Source: Gemmatimonadota bacterium (GTDB taxonomy: Bacteria > Gemmatimonadota > Gemmatimonadetes > Gemmatimonadales > GWC2-71-9). From it: DNA of 18,669 nucleotides. Position numbers and translations under genes: made by a program. The notes under the pieces were generated by a model. The model worked only from the letters and a program-made list of their open reading frames with translations, did no database searches and was not told the origin of the DNA. Each line of letters begins with the position of its first letter. Position 1 is the stretch's first letter. Of this stretch, positions 1 through 7,065 are shown piece by piece. The stretch spans positions 1-18,669 of the forward strand of contig QHTS01000164.1 in NCBI GenBank assembly GCA_003220905.1, written 5' to 3'.

Positions 1-1
1 C

Positions 2-1684
2 GTGACCACGACGGCCAAGGTACCCACCGACATCGCCATCGCCCAGGCGGCCGCGCTGCGCCCGGTGGCCGACATCGCCGCCGAGCTGGGGCTCGACGAC
101 GAAGAGATCGAGTTGTACGGCAAGTACAAGGCGAAGGTGCGGCTCGCCGCCGTGGCGCGCCGCAAGCCCCAGGGACGGCTCGTGCTGGTCACCGGGATCA
201 ACCCGACGCCGGCGGGGGAGGGCAAGTCCACGGTGACCGTCGGGGTGACGCAGGCGCTGCGCAAGATCGGCAAGAACGCCGCGCTCTGTATCCGCGAGCC
301 GTCGCTCGGGCCCGTCTTCGGCGTGAAGGGCGGAGCCGCGGGCGGCGGGTACGCCCAGGTCGTCCCGATGGAAGACATCAACCTGCATTTCACGGGCGAC
401 TTCCACGCCATCGCGAGCGCGCACAACCTGCTGTCGGCCATGTTGGACGCGCATCTGCATCATGGCAACGCGCTCGGTCTCGACACCCGCCGCATCACCT
501 GGCCCCGCACCATCGACATGAACGACCGCGCCCTGCGCAACATCATCGTGGGACTCGGAGGGTTGAACGCCGGCCCCGCGCGCGAGGAGCGGTTCGTCAT
601 CATCCCGGGCTCGGAGATCATGGCCATCATGGCGCTGGCGACGGGCATCACGGACCTGGAGCAGCGCCTCGCGCGCATCATCGTGGGGCTCACGTCCGAC
701 AAGAAGCCCGTGCGCGCGAGCGACCTGAAGGCCCAGGGCGCCATGACCCTGCTGCTCAAGGACGCGATCAAGCCCAACCTCGTGCAGACCCTCGAAGGCG
801 GACCGGCGTTCATCCACTGCGGGCCGTTCGGGAACATCGCCCACGGCTGCAACTCGGTGATGGCGACCAAGCTCGCCCTCACGCTGTGCGACGTGGTGCT
901 CACCGAGGCGGGATTCGGGGCTGACCTCGGAGCCGAAAAGTTCTTCGACATCAAGTGCCGGATGGCGGGCTTGAACCCCGAGGCGGCGATCGTGGTCGCC
1001 ACCGTGCGGGCGCTCAAGATGCACGGCGGCGTGAAGAAGGACGCGCTGGGCAACGCCGATGTCGACGCCGTGCAGCGTGGCGCGACGAACGTGCGCCGCC
1101 ACATCAGGAACGTGAAGAAGTTCGGCGTCCCGGTGATCGTGGCGCTCAATCGCTTCATCACGGACACCGAGGCCGAGCTCGACCAAGTACGGGCCGAGTG
1201 CGCGGCCGAGGGTGTGGGCGTCGAGCTGTGCGAGGTGTGGGAAAAGGGCGGGGAGGGAGGCGTGGCGGTGGCCGAAGCAGTCCTCAAGCAGCTGGACGGC
1301 CGCGCGGCGAAGTTCACGCCCCTGTACGACGAGAAGCGGCCGATCCGGGAAAAGATCGAGACGATCGCGAAGGAGATCTACGGGGCCGGGGACGTGGCGT
1401 TCGCTCCTCCGGCGGCGCGGGCGCTCGAGCAGCTGCCCGCGATGGGGCTCGGCGAAACGCCGGTGTGCATGGCCAAGACGCAGTACTCCTTCTCGGACGA
1501 CCCGACCAAGCTCGGCGCGCCAAGCGGGTTCACCCTCCAGGTCCGGGACATTCTGCCCGCGGCGGGCGCGGGATTCGTCGTGGCGCTCGCGGGTGACATC
1601 ATGACCATGCCCGGGCTGTCGAAGACGCCCGCGGCCGAAAAGATCCGGGTGCACCCGGACGGCACGATCGAAGGACTGTTCTGA
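2..1684 (+). CDS. fhs: Formate-tetrahydrofolate ligase
   Basis: This enzyme makes 10-formyl-tetrahydrofolate from formate, ATP and THF in the cytoplasm, feeding one-carbon units to purine and formyl-Met-tRNA synthesis. The protein has 560 residues, close to the family norm. The nucleotide-binding loop TPAGEGKSTV lies at about residues 69-78. The family signature region around EPSLGPVFGVKGGAAGGG follows at residues 99-116, then the conserved MEDINLHFTGDFHAI stretch. The N-terminus (DIAIAQAAALRPVADIA, then ELYGKYKAKV) matches the usual start of the family, so the GTG at base 2 is the likely start, but the upstream sequence is cut off and no ribosome binding site can be checked. The stop overlaps the ridA start by one base, suggesting translational coupling. 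Identification is secure. Confidence 0.96.
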   Translation: MTTTAKVPTDIAIAQAAALRPVADIAAELGLDDEEIELYGKYKAKVRLAAVARRKPQGRLVLVTGINPTPAGEGKSTVTVGVTQALRKIGKNAALCIREPSLGPVFGVKGGAAGGGYAQVVPMEDINLHFTGDFHAIASAHNLLSAMLDAHLHHGNALGLDTRRITWPRTIDMNDRALRNIIVGLGGLNAGPAREERFVIIPGSEIMAIMALATGITDLEQRLARIIVGLTSDKKPVRASDLKAQGAMTLLLKDAIKPNLVQTLEGGPAFIHCGPFGNIAHGCNSVMATKLALTLCDVVLTEAGFGADLGAEKFFDIKCRMAGLNPEAAIVVATVRALKMHGGVKKDALGNADVDAVQRGATNVRRHIRNVKKFGVPVIVALNRFITDTEAELDQVRAECAAEGVGVELCEVWEKGGEGGVAVAEAVLKQLDGRAAKFTPLYDEKRPIREKIETIAKEIYGAGDVAFAPPAARALEQLPAMGLGETPVCMAKTQYSFSDDPTKLGAPSGFTLQVRDILPAAGAGFVVALAGDIMTMPGLSKTPAAEKIRVHPDGTIEGLF

Positions 1685-2076
1685 TGGCACTCAAGGTACT
1701 GGGAATTGTGGTGGCCGAGGGCGCCCCCAAGGCGATCGGCCCCTACAGCCAGGCGGTGGTCGTAGACGGGATGGTGTATACGGCGGGGCAGATCCCGCTC
1801 GACCCCAAGACCGGCGGGATCGTGGGCAAGACCACCGCGGAGCAGGCCGAGCAGGTGTTCAAGAACCTCGGGGCGATCCTCAAGGCCGCGGGCTCGGGGC
1901 TCGACCAGGTCGTGAAGACGACGGTGTACCTCGTCGACATGGCCGATTTTCCGGCGATGAACGAGGTGTACGCGAAGTACTTCCCGACTCACAAACCGGC
2001 ACGCTCCACCATACAGGCCGCGGCGCTGCCCAAGGCGGTGCGGGTGGAGATCGACGCGATCGCGAGGGTCGGATGA
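1684..2076 (+). CDS. ridA: RidA family enamine/imine deaminase
   Basis: This is a small cytoplasmic protein of the YjgF/YER057c/UK114 family. Members with the conserved arginine hydrolyse reactive enamine/imine intermediates made by PLP enzymes. The 130-residue length is typical. Visible family marks are AIGPYSQAV near residues 17-25, YTAGQIPLDP at 32-41, the conserved arginine R107 in KPARSTIQ, and VEIDAIA at 121-127 with glutamate E122. Keeping R107 and E122 argues for an active deaminase rather than a non-catalytic Rid paralogue. Its ATG overlaps the last base of the fhs stop, and its own stop overlaps the next gene's ATG (ATGA). The substrate cannot be read from sequence; PLP enzymes such as threonine dehydratase are the usual source. 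Confidence 0.94.
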   Translation: MALKVLGIVVAEGAPKAIGPYSQAVVVDGMVYTAGQIPLDPKTGGIVGKTTAEQAEQVFKNLGAILKAAGSGLDQVVKTTVYLVDMADFPAMNEVYAKYFPTHKPARSTIQAAALPKAVRVEIDAIARVG

Positions 2077-3497
2077 GGCCGGCGCGCGTCCTGCTGTGGG
2101 CGCTCGCTGTGGCGGCGCTCCCGGCTTCGCCCCCGGCGGCCGCGCAGACCACGCGCTCTCACGCCGATAGCCAGCTCGCGCGCGACGTCTTCCGCGAGCT
2201 GATCGAGATCAATACCACCGACTCCCTGGGGAACACGCCGCGCGCCGCCCGTGCCATGGCGCAACGGCTCCTCGCCGCCGGATTCCCGGCGGCAGACGTG
2301 CGCGTGCTGATCGGCCCCGATGCGAAGCACGGCAACCTCGTGGCTCGCTACCGCGGCACCGGCGCGGGCGGGCGTCCGATCGTCGTGTTCGCACACCTGG
2401 ACGTGGTGCCCGCCCGGCGGGCGGACTGGTCCGTCGATCCCTTCACCCTTCTCGAGAGGGACGGCTACTTCTACGGCCGTGGCACGACCGACAACAAGGC
2501 GGGAGACGCGATCCTCGTCGCCGATTTCATCCGGCTCAAGCAGGCGGGGTTCAAGCCGCTGCGCGATCTGATTCTGATGCTCACCGGCGACGAAGAGACG
2601 GCGGGCAGCTGCATCGCGTGGTTGGTGGCGAAGCATCGGGACCTGATCGACGCGGAGTTCGCTCTGAACACCGACGCGGGCGGCGGAGTGTTGCGCGACG
2701 GGCACCGCGTGATGTTCGTGGTGCAGGCGAGCGAAAAGGTGTACGCGACGTACGTGCTCGAAGCCACCGACAAGGGCGGGCACAGCTCCCTCCCGCGGCC
2801 CGCGGACAATCCCGTCTACCGGCTCGCACCGGTGCTGGAGCGCCTCGCACAGTATCAGTTCCCGGTCAAGCTGAACGAGGTATCCCGGGCGTTCTTCGAG
2901 CGCTCGGCGGCGCTCGAGAGCGGGTCCCTCGCCGACGACATGCGGGGTGTCCTGAAGGACCCGCCGGACAGCGCGGCCGTCGCGCATCTCTCGGCAGTGC
3001 CGTTCTACAACTCCAAGCTCCGTACGACTTGCGTCGCCACGATGATGAGCGCGGGGCACGCCGAGAACGCGCTGCCCCAGTCCGCCCGGGTGACGGTCAA
3101 CTGCCGTATCCTCCCGGGGGAGCCCGCGTCGGAAGTCGAGGCGACCCTGCGGCGCCTCGCCGCCGACGACCGCATGACGCTCCGCGAGACCAACACACCG
3201 ATCCCGAGCCCACCATCCCCCCTTACCGCTGCGATCGTCGGCCCGATCGAGCACCTCGTCGCCGAGCAGTTCCCCGGCGTCCCGGTCGTGCCTGTCATGG
3301 AAGCGGGCGCGACTGACGGCTTGTTCCTCCGCAACGCCGGCATCCCGACCTACGGCGTCTCGGCTGTGTTTGAAGAGCAGAACGACGTGCGGGCGCACGG
3401 TCGCGATGAGCGGCTCGGCGTGCAGAGCTTTTACGAAGCGCTCGAGTTCTGGTTTCGGATGATGCAGGCGTTCGCGTCGGACCGGTTGACGCGGTGA
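2073..3497 (+). CDS. Secreted M20 family metallopeptidase
   Basis: This is a 474-residue M20/M25/M40-family zinc hydrolase, likely periplasmic. Residues 1-25 form a signal peptide (basic MRPAR, hydrophobic LLWALAVAAL, then AAAQ). Metal-site motifs are in order: FAHLDVVPA (H108, D110), YGRGTTDNKAG (bridging D140), LTGDEETAGS (catalytic E174 and metal ligand E175), LNTDAGGG (D201), and a C-terminal AHGRDERLG with the last histidine. The middle part with GGHSSLP and DNPVY is the usual lid/dimerisation domain. The family cleaves dipeptides, N-acyl amino acids or similar small amides; the exact substrate is not readable. The ATG overlaps the ridA stop by 4 nt, so it looks like the third gene of an fhs-ridA transcript even though it acts outside the cytoplasm. 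Confidence 0.92.
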   Translation: MRPARVLLWALAVAALPASPPAAAQTTRSHADSQLARDVFRELIEINTTDSLGNTPRAARAMAQRLLAAGFPAADVRVLIGPDAKHGNLVARYRGTGAGGRPIVVFAHLDVVPARRADWSVDPFTLLERDGYFYGRGTTDNKAGDAILVADFIRLKQAGFKPLRDLILMLTGDEETAGSCIAWLVAKHRDLIDAEFALNTDAGGGVLRDGHRVMFVVQASEKVYATYVLEATDKGGHSSLPRPADNPVYRLAPVLERLAQYQFPVKLNEVSRAFFERSAALESGSLADDMRGVLKDPPDSAAVAHLSAVPFYNSKLRTTCVATMMSAGHAENALPQSARVTVNCRILPGEPASEVEATLRRLAADDRMTLRETNTPIPSPPSPLTAAIVGPIEHLVAEQFPGVPVVPVMEAGATDGLFLRNAGIPTYGVSAVFEEQNDVRAHGRDERLGVQSFYEALEFWFRMMQAFASDRLTR

Positions 3498-3546
3498 TCG
3501 AAGCGGGGTATTTCACCACCGGTGGACCTGGTCGTCGGGTAGCCGC

Positions 3547-4830
3547 ATGTGGAAGCGAGTGAAGAACCGGGTGCAGGGCAGGGTAACGCGATTCCGCGTC
3601 CCCGGCGGGGCCGCGCCTGCCGAGGCCGATGCCCATCGCCAGGCGGACCCCGTCTACGACGACCGGTCGATGCCGATCGCGGCCTCCATCCTCTGGAAGC
3701 CGATCGACGGCGCGGCGGAGGAAGGCGCAGGGCTCCCCCCGATTTTCATCACGCAGCGGGCGCTGGCCGCCGTGCACGATCACTGCGCGGCGACGCGCGC
3801 CGCGTGCTTCGGCCTGTTGATCGGAGACGTGGTCAACTCCCCGGAAACCGGGGCGCCATATGTCGTCGTCGAGTCCACCATACGCCTCCCCGGGAGCCCG
3901 GACGAAGACGCCAAGACGGTGCTGGTGCAGGGATGGGTGGTGGCGCAGGACGTGCTACGGAAATCCGGCGATCTGCTGGTCGGCTGGTACCGAGGGGGCG
4001 GAGGGGAGGCCGCGCTGTCGCCTGCGGAGGCGGACGCGCACAGGGCGTTTTTCGTGCAACCGTGGCAGCTTGCCGTGGTCGTGGGATCGGGCGACACGAC
4101 CGTGGGCGGAGTGTTGCGCCGCTCCGAGGGCAGCGGCTGGGCGCAAGAGTGCCTGCCGTTCTATGAGCTGGTCGATCCGGCATCCTTCCGACCGGACGGC
4201 AGCAAGCCCACGTGCCTGCGGTGGGACAACTACCGCACGGAAGAGACGGCGCTCGTTCCGCCCGCCGCGCTTTCCGTCCCCGCGGTATCCGCGGCGCTCG
4301 ATTCCCTCCCAGCCGTCGGGCGCGCGGCATCGTCGGTGCAGCCGTGGGCTTTTCTACCCGACCAGTTCGGCAGCGGCGATGAGGGCGAGGGGCGCTGGGC
4401 GTCCCACGCCCGCGTCGGGCGCATTGCACGGTGGACCGCGTACGCCGCGGCGGGCGTCGTGGGCGTCGCCGGGCTGCTCCGGCTCTACTCGGCCGGGGCA
4501 GCGCCCGCGTCGCGTGGGTCGGACCCGGGCTCGTCGGCGGCTGTGGCGGCGACCTCGCTCGAGCCGGTGGACCGGGCCGCAGACACCCTCGCCCTGGCGA
4601 TCGCCGCATTCGACCTGCGTGCACAATTGTTCGCCAGCCGTCAGATGCAATGTCCTGAGCTGGCGCGCGGGCTCATCCTGGTCGAAGAGCGTTGGACGAC
4701 CTACAACAGCGTGCGGAAGGAAAACGGCGCACCGCTCGACTCCGCCCGTACGGCCCGGGACGGGGCGCTCTATACCGATGTCGACGGGGTCGAGCGACGG
4801 TTCGAGCGCTCGGCCTGCCCCCGACCGTGA
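3547..4830 (+). CDS. Membrane protein with degenerate JAB1/MPN (JAMM) domain
   Basis: A 427-residue protein. Residues about 65-205 resemble the prokaryotic Mov34/MPN/PAD-1 fold: FITQRALAAVHDH, then FGLLIGDVVN, YVVVESTI, LLVGWYRGGGGEAALSP and AFFVQPWQLAVVVG. Active JAMM proteases carry GWYHSHP followed by S-x-x-D. Here HxH is replaced by R149 and G151 and the acidic ligand is displaced (SPAEADAH), so the zinc site looks lost and the domain is probably a binding module. A Pro/Ala-rich linker (about 236-290) leads to one transmembrane helix (about 297-315) and a C-terminal part with Cys369 and Cys424. No clear Shine-Dalgarno precedes 3547; the ATG at 3670 is a possible alternative start. The GTG of the next gene overlaps the stop by 4 nt. 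The fold call is moderately sure; the role is unknown. Confidence 0.72.
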   Translation: MWKRVKNRVQGRVTRFRVPGGAAPAEADAHRQADPVYDDRSMPIAASILWKPIDGAAEEGAGLPPIFITQRALAAVHDHCAATRAACFGLLIGDVVNSPETGAPYVVVESTIRLPGSPDEDAKTVLVQGWVVAQDVLRKSGDLLVGWYRGGGGEAALSPAEADAHRAFFVQPWQLAVVVGSGDTTVGGVLRRSEGSGWAQECLPFYELVDPASFRPDGSKPTCLRWDNYRTEETALVPPAALSVPAVSAALDSLPAVGRAASSVQPWAFLPDQFGSGDEGEGRWASHARVGRIARWTAYAAAGVVGVAGLLRLYSAGAAPASRGSDPGSSAAVAATSLEPVDRAADTLALAIAAFDLRAQLFASRQMQCPELARGLILVEERWTTYNSVRKENGAPLDSARTARDGALYTDVDGVERRFERSACPRP

Positions 4831-6326
4831 CGCGCGCCGTCGCGTTGCTCGCCCTCCTCGTGAGCGGTGTTCCGGGTCCGGTGGCGACGCAGGGGTCCCA
4901 GCCGCTGCGCAAGACGGACGTGATCCGTCTGCTCTCGAACCCGCTGATCTCGAGGAGCGAGGTCGCGGATCTGATCCGACGCAACTGCGTCGCCTTCCGA
5001 CCCACACCGCGGGATTGGGCGGATCTGCGCGACTTCGGCGCGGACTCGGAAGTGCTGAGCAGCATCGGCCAATGCGCGACGACGCCAGCGGCGCAGCGCG
5101 CGGCACCCACGCTCCCCCTCACCGCCGTCCTGCTGCCGACCCGGCTGGCCGTGCCCGTTGGAAGCGAGGCGGTTGCGCGCGTGCAGGTCCGGCGGGGCGA
5201 GCTTCCGCAGCCGGGTGCGCCGCTGGTGCTGCGCGGGACCTCCGGCATTCCCGGCGGGCCGTCGCAGGACGCGCAGGCCACGACCGACGCGAGCGGCGTC
5301 GCGGTGTTCCGTTTCCCGGTGGGCCGGCTCCCGGCGACCTACCAGTTCGAGGTCTTCACAGGCTCGGGCGCGTCGCTCCCGGGAACGCCGCCGCTCGAGG
5401 TGGTCGTCGGCCCCGCGGGACCGGCCGTCGCCGCGGTACAGCCCGGCCGCGTGGAGCTGCGGGCCGGAGAGCGGGGATCCATCACGCTACTGGTGACGGT
5501 GCGGGACTCGATGGGGAACGCCGTGCCCGGCGAGGCGGTCGCGCTGCAACCGGACACCCCGGACATGGGCGTGGCCGCCGAGGCTCGCCCCACGGACTCG
5601 CTCGGGCGGGTGGCGTTCGTCCTCGAGCGGGCCGCGGTGCACCACGGGGGGAAGCTCGCGATTCGGGTGCGGGGACTGCAGTTCGGATCGGTGGACGTGG
5701 TTCGGACCGACGTGATGGCGCCCGCGACCACGGGCTTCGTCTCGGGCGTGGGACAACGCGGCATCGCGCGGACCCGGCTGAACGAGCCGCTGGTGTTTCA
5801 GGTGCGCTCGAGCCTCGGCAGGCCGTTGGTCGGGAAAGTCGTGACGTTCCGAGCGGTCAACGCCGACGTCGCGACCGACAGCGTCGTCACGGACTCGGCT
5901 GGCCTCGTCCGCGTAGAGGTGACTCTGGGCAAGCAGGCCGGCCCGGCCCTCGTCACCGCCACCGTGGACTCGCTCCAGCGACAGGCAGGGCTCTCGGTGG
6001 ACCCGGCGGCTGCCGCCGGTGTCATCATCGAGCGGGACGGGAATCGGGTCGACGGCGGCACCATGGTAGTGACGGCCGGCGCCACATTCGCGCTGCGGGT
6101 CTCCGCGCAGGACACGTACGGCAACCCGGTGCCCACGGCGGATCTGGCGCGGATGATTCAGCGGATGCGTAATCGGTTCAACCTGCAGTCGCAGCTCTTG
6201 AAGATGATCAGCGTCGAATCGGATGGCGGCTCGGCTACGGTGACGTTCAAGCCGGTCGGAGCAGGTCAGGCGGACTTGTCGATTGCCGGCGCAACCGTGT
6301 CGGTGGCAATTGCCCAGGCCCGGTAG
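4827..6326 (+). CDS. Secreted protein with bacterial Ig-like repeats
   Basis: A 499-residue exported protein of unknown function. The GTG at 4827 is chosen because it begins a signal peptide (MTRAVALLALLVSG, cleavage near GPVATQ, residues 20-22) and overlaps the previous stop as GTGA; longer forms starting upstream lack a signal. Residues about 27-84 form a small helical domain (DVIRLLSNPL, SEVADLIRRN, FGADSEVL) with Cys54 and Cys83 that could pair. Then come roughly four beta-rich units resembling invasin-type/Big_1 Ig domains, at about 95-195, 200-300, 310-392 and 395-499. They show recurring marks such as DSMGNAVPGE, TDSLGRVAF, TDSAGLVRV and DTYGNPVP. The last unit includes an unusual Met/Arg/Gln-rich insert (about 440-460). 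Close coupling to the MPN-like membrane protein suggests a joint envelope role; this is inference. Confidence 0.75.
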   Translation: MTRAVALLALLVSGVPGPVATQGSQPLRKTDVIRLLSNPLISRSEVADLIRRNCVAFRPTPRDWADLRDFGADSEVLSSIGQCATTPAAQRAAPTLPLTAVLLPTRLAVPVGSEAVARVQVRRGELPQPGAPLVLRGTSGIPGGPSQDAQATTDASGVAVFRFPVGRLPATYQFEVFTGSGASLPGTPPLEVVVGPAGPAVAAVQPGRVELRAGERGSITLLVTVRDSMGNAVPGEAVALQPDTPDMGVAAEARPTDSLGRVAFVLERAAVHHGGKLAIRVRGLQFGSVDVVRTDVMAPATTGFVSGVGQRGIARTRLNEPLVFQVRSSLGRPLVGKVVTFRAVNADVATDSVVTDSAGLVRVEVTLGKQAGPALVTATVDSLQRQAGLSVDPAAAAGVIIERDGNRVDGGTMVVTAGATFALRVSAQDTYGNPVPTADLARMIQRMRNRFNLQSQLLKMISVESDGGSATVTFKPVGAGQADLSIAGATVSVAIAQAR

Positions 6327-6330
6327 CGAC

Positions 6331-6472
6331 TACCCCGCGGTGGCGGTGTCGTCGAGCGGGCGGGCCACGGCGTCGCGCCAGCCCGTGATCTCCCGGAAGC
6401 TGAACGGCCTGCGGATGACGGTGCAGGCGTTCCGATGAGGACGGTGCGCGGGGCGCGCGGGGCGTCGACCAT
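6331..6472 (-). pseudogene. Possible remnant of a response-regulator receiver gene
   Basis: On the minus strand a frame ending at TAG (6331-6333) reads VIRRPFSFREITGWRDAVAR, which resembles the last beta strand and helix of a receiver domain (K-P-F/L-x-x-x-E-L). In another frame just upstream, an ATG at 6472 opens with APRTVLIG, which resembles a receiver N-terminus. The roughly 90 codons that would normally separate these parts, including the phospho-acceptor aspartate, are missing and the frame changes. This fits a receiver gene with an internal deletion, but the matched stretches are short and chance similarity is possible. It ends 5 bases beyond the stop of the Ig-repeat gene, in convergent orientation. 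Confidence 0.25.
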
Positions 6473-6509
6473 GACAGTTCACGATGGGTGTGCTGGGCCT
6501 GGGAGGCAA

Positions 6510-6523
6510 GTGACCGTGGTCAC
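6510..6523. promoter_or_regulatory. 14-bp palindrome upstream of selC
   Basis: GTGACC-GT-GGTCAC is a perfect inverted repeat with 6-bp arms. It starts 65 bases before the first base of the selenocysteine tRNA. Its position and symmetry fit a dimeric regulator operator, but no regulator or matching promoter can be named, and short palindromes occur by chance in GC-rich DNA. Confidence 0.2.
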
Positions 6524-6574
6524 GCCGGAGCGACCTGCCTCAGAAGGGTGCCGGGCTCCGCGGCAATGGTGCAC

Positions 6575-6668
6575 GGGGGCGGATCGGGCCTGGTGGTCCG
6601 ACTGGTCTTCAAAACCAGCTGGGGTCCGTCTGGACCTCGGTAGGTTCGATTCCTACACGCTCCCGCCA
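6575..6668 (+). tRNA. selC: tRNA-Sec (UCA), selenocysteine tRNA
   Basis: The cloverleaf can be drawn directly and has all the special features of bacterial selenocysteine tRNA. The acceptor arm is long: 6575-6582 faces 6657-6664, with seven pairs including one G-U, plus an innermost G-A opposition where an eighth pair would be expected. The D stem is 6 bp (CGGGCC/GGTCCG) with a 4-base loop. The anticodon arm is CTGGT-CTTCAAA-ACCAG, giving anticodon TCA at 6609-6611, which reads UGA. The extra arm is long (6621-6627 with 6632-6638, 7 bp). The T arm is GTAGG-TTCGATT-CCTAC. Discriminator G6665 is followed by a genomically encoded CCA. SerRS charges this tRNA, SelA converts Ser to Sec, and SelB delivers it at UGA. 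None of selA, selB, selD or a selenoprotein gene is seen in this window. Confidence 0.95.
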
Positions 6669-7065
6669 CGCTCTGTCCTCTTTGTGTCGCACCCCCGCGA
6701 CATGGCTGCGCCGTACCTGCCTCAGTCACATACGCCGCCCCGACGACCGTCCGCTCCCCCCCGTGGCACTACCCTTGCGATAGCAATGGTCGGCTCGCGG
6801 GGAGTGAGCCGTGCCCCCGTCTTCGCTCAGTCATGAGGAACGGAGATCAGGATTGTGGGCCCTCGGCCACTCCCTGCGGCGCCGCCAACCCGCGTCGCCT
6901 CTACCCCAGCACCTCCCGGACCTTCTGCGCCAGCGCCCCGGCGCTGAACGGCTGTCGCCTCCACGAAGACCCGGATCCGAGACGTTGGCAATGGGTCTCG
7001 GGCCGTCGCGAAACCGCACACCGGCCGGTATGTTGTCCCTCTCTTCCACTCCTGGAGCAGCAGGC
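6669..7065. other. Gene-poor stretch between selC and the copper-fold gene
   Basis: About 400 bases without a convincing intact gene. Reading frames that run through it on the plus strand toward the next gene have arginine/proline-rich, non-conserved composition, as expected of untranslated GC-rich DNA. The only structured signal I find is the short minus-strand receiver-like tail at 6901-6963. No clear intrinsic terminator follows the tRNA. Confidence 0.5.
6901..6975 (-). pseudogene. Possible C-terminal remnant of a response regulator or hybrid kinase
   Basis: The minus-strand frame ending at TAG (6901-6903) reads QPFSAGALAQKVREVLG before the stop. This closely resembles the conserved end of receiver domains in hybrid histidine kinases (K-P-F-S-x-x-x-L-x-x-x-V-R-E-V-L). 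Upstream in this frame the sequence quickly loses protein-like character, and a neighbouring frame carries RVFVEA, which could be the preceding beta strand after a frameshift. The rest of any parent gene is absent, because the region further up is occupied by the copper-fold gene on the other strand. It looks like a truncated leftover. Confidence 0.35.

Noticed and set aside
1989..3398. 469-codon minus-strand frame opposite the M20 gene
   Set aside because: His/Arg-rich shadow with no motif; the plus strand has a full set of M20 metal ligands.
3516..3525. CCACCGGTGG palindrome between the M20 gene and the MPN-like gene
   Set aside because: Short and GC-rich, expected by chance, with no associated promoter or T-run.
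3860..6172. 770-codon plus-strand frame
   Set aside because: It spans two real genes in another frame, is extremely Arg/Pro-rich, and contains no domain; a GC-rich shadow.
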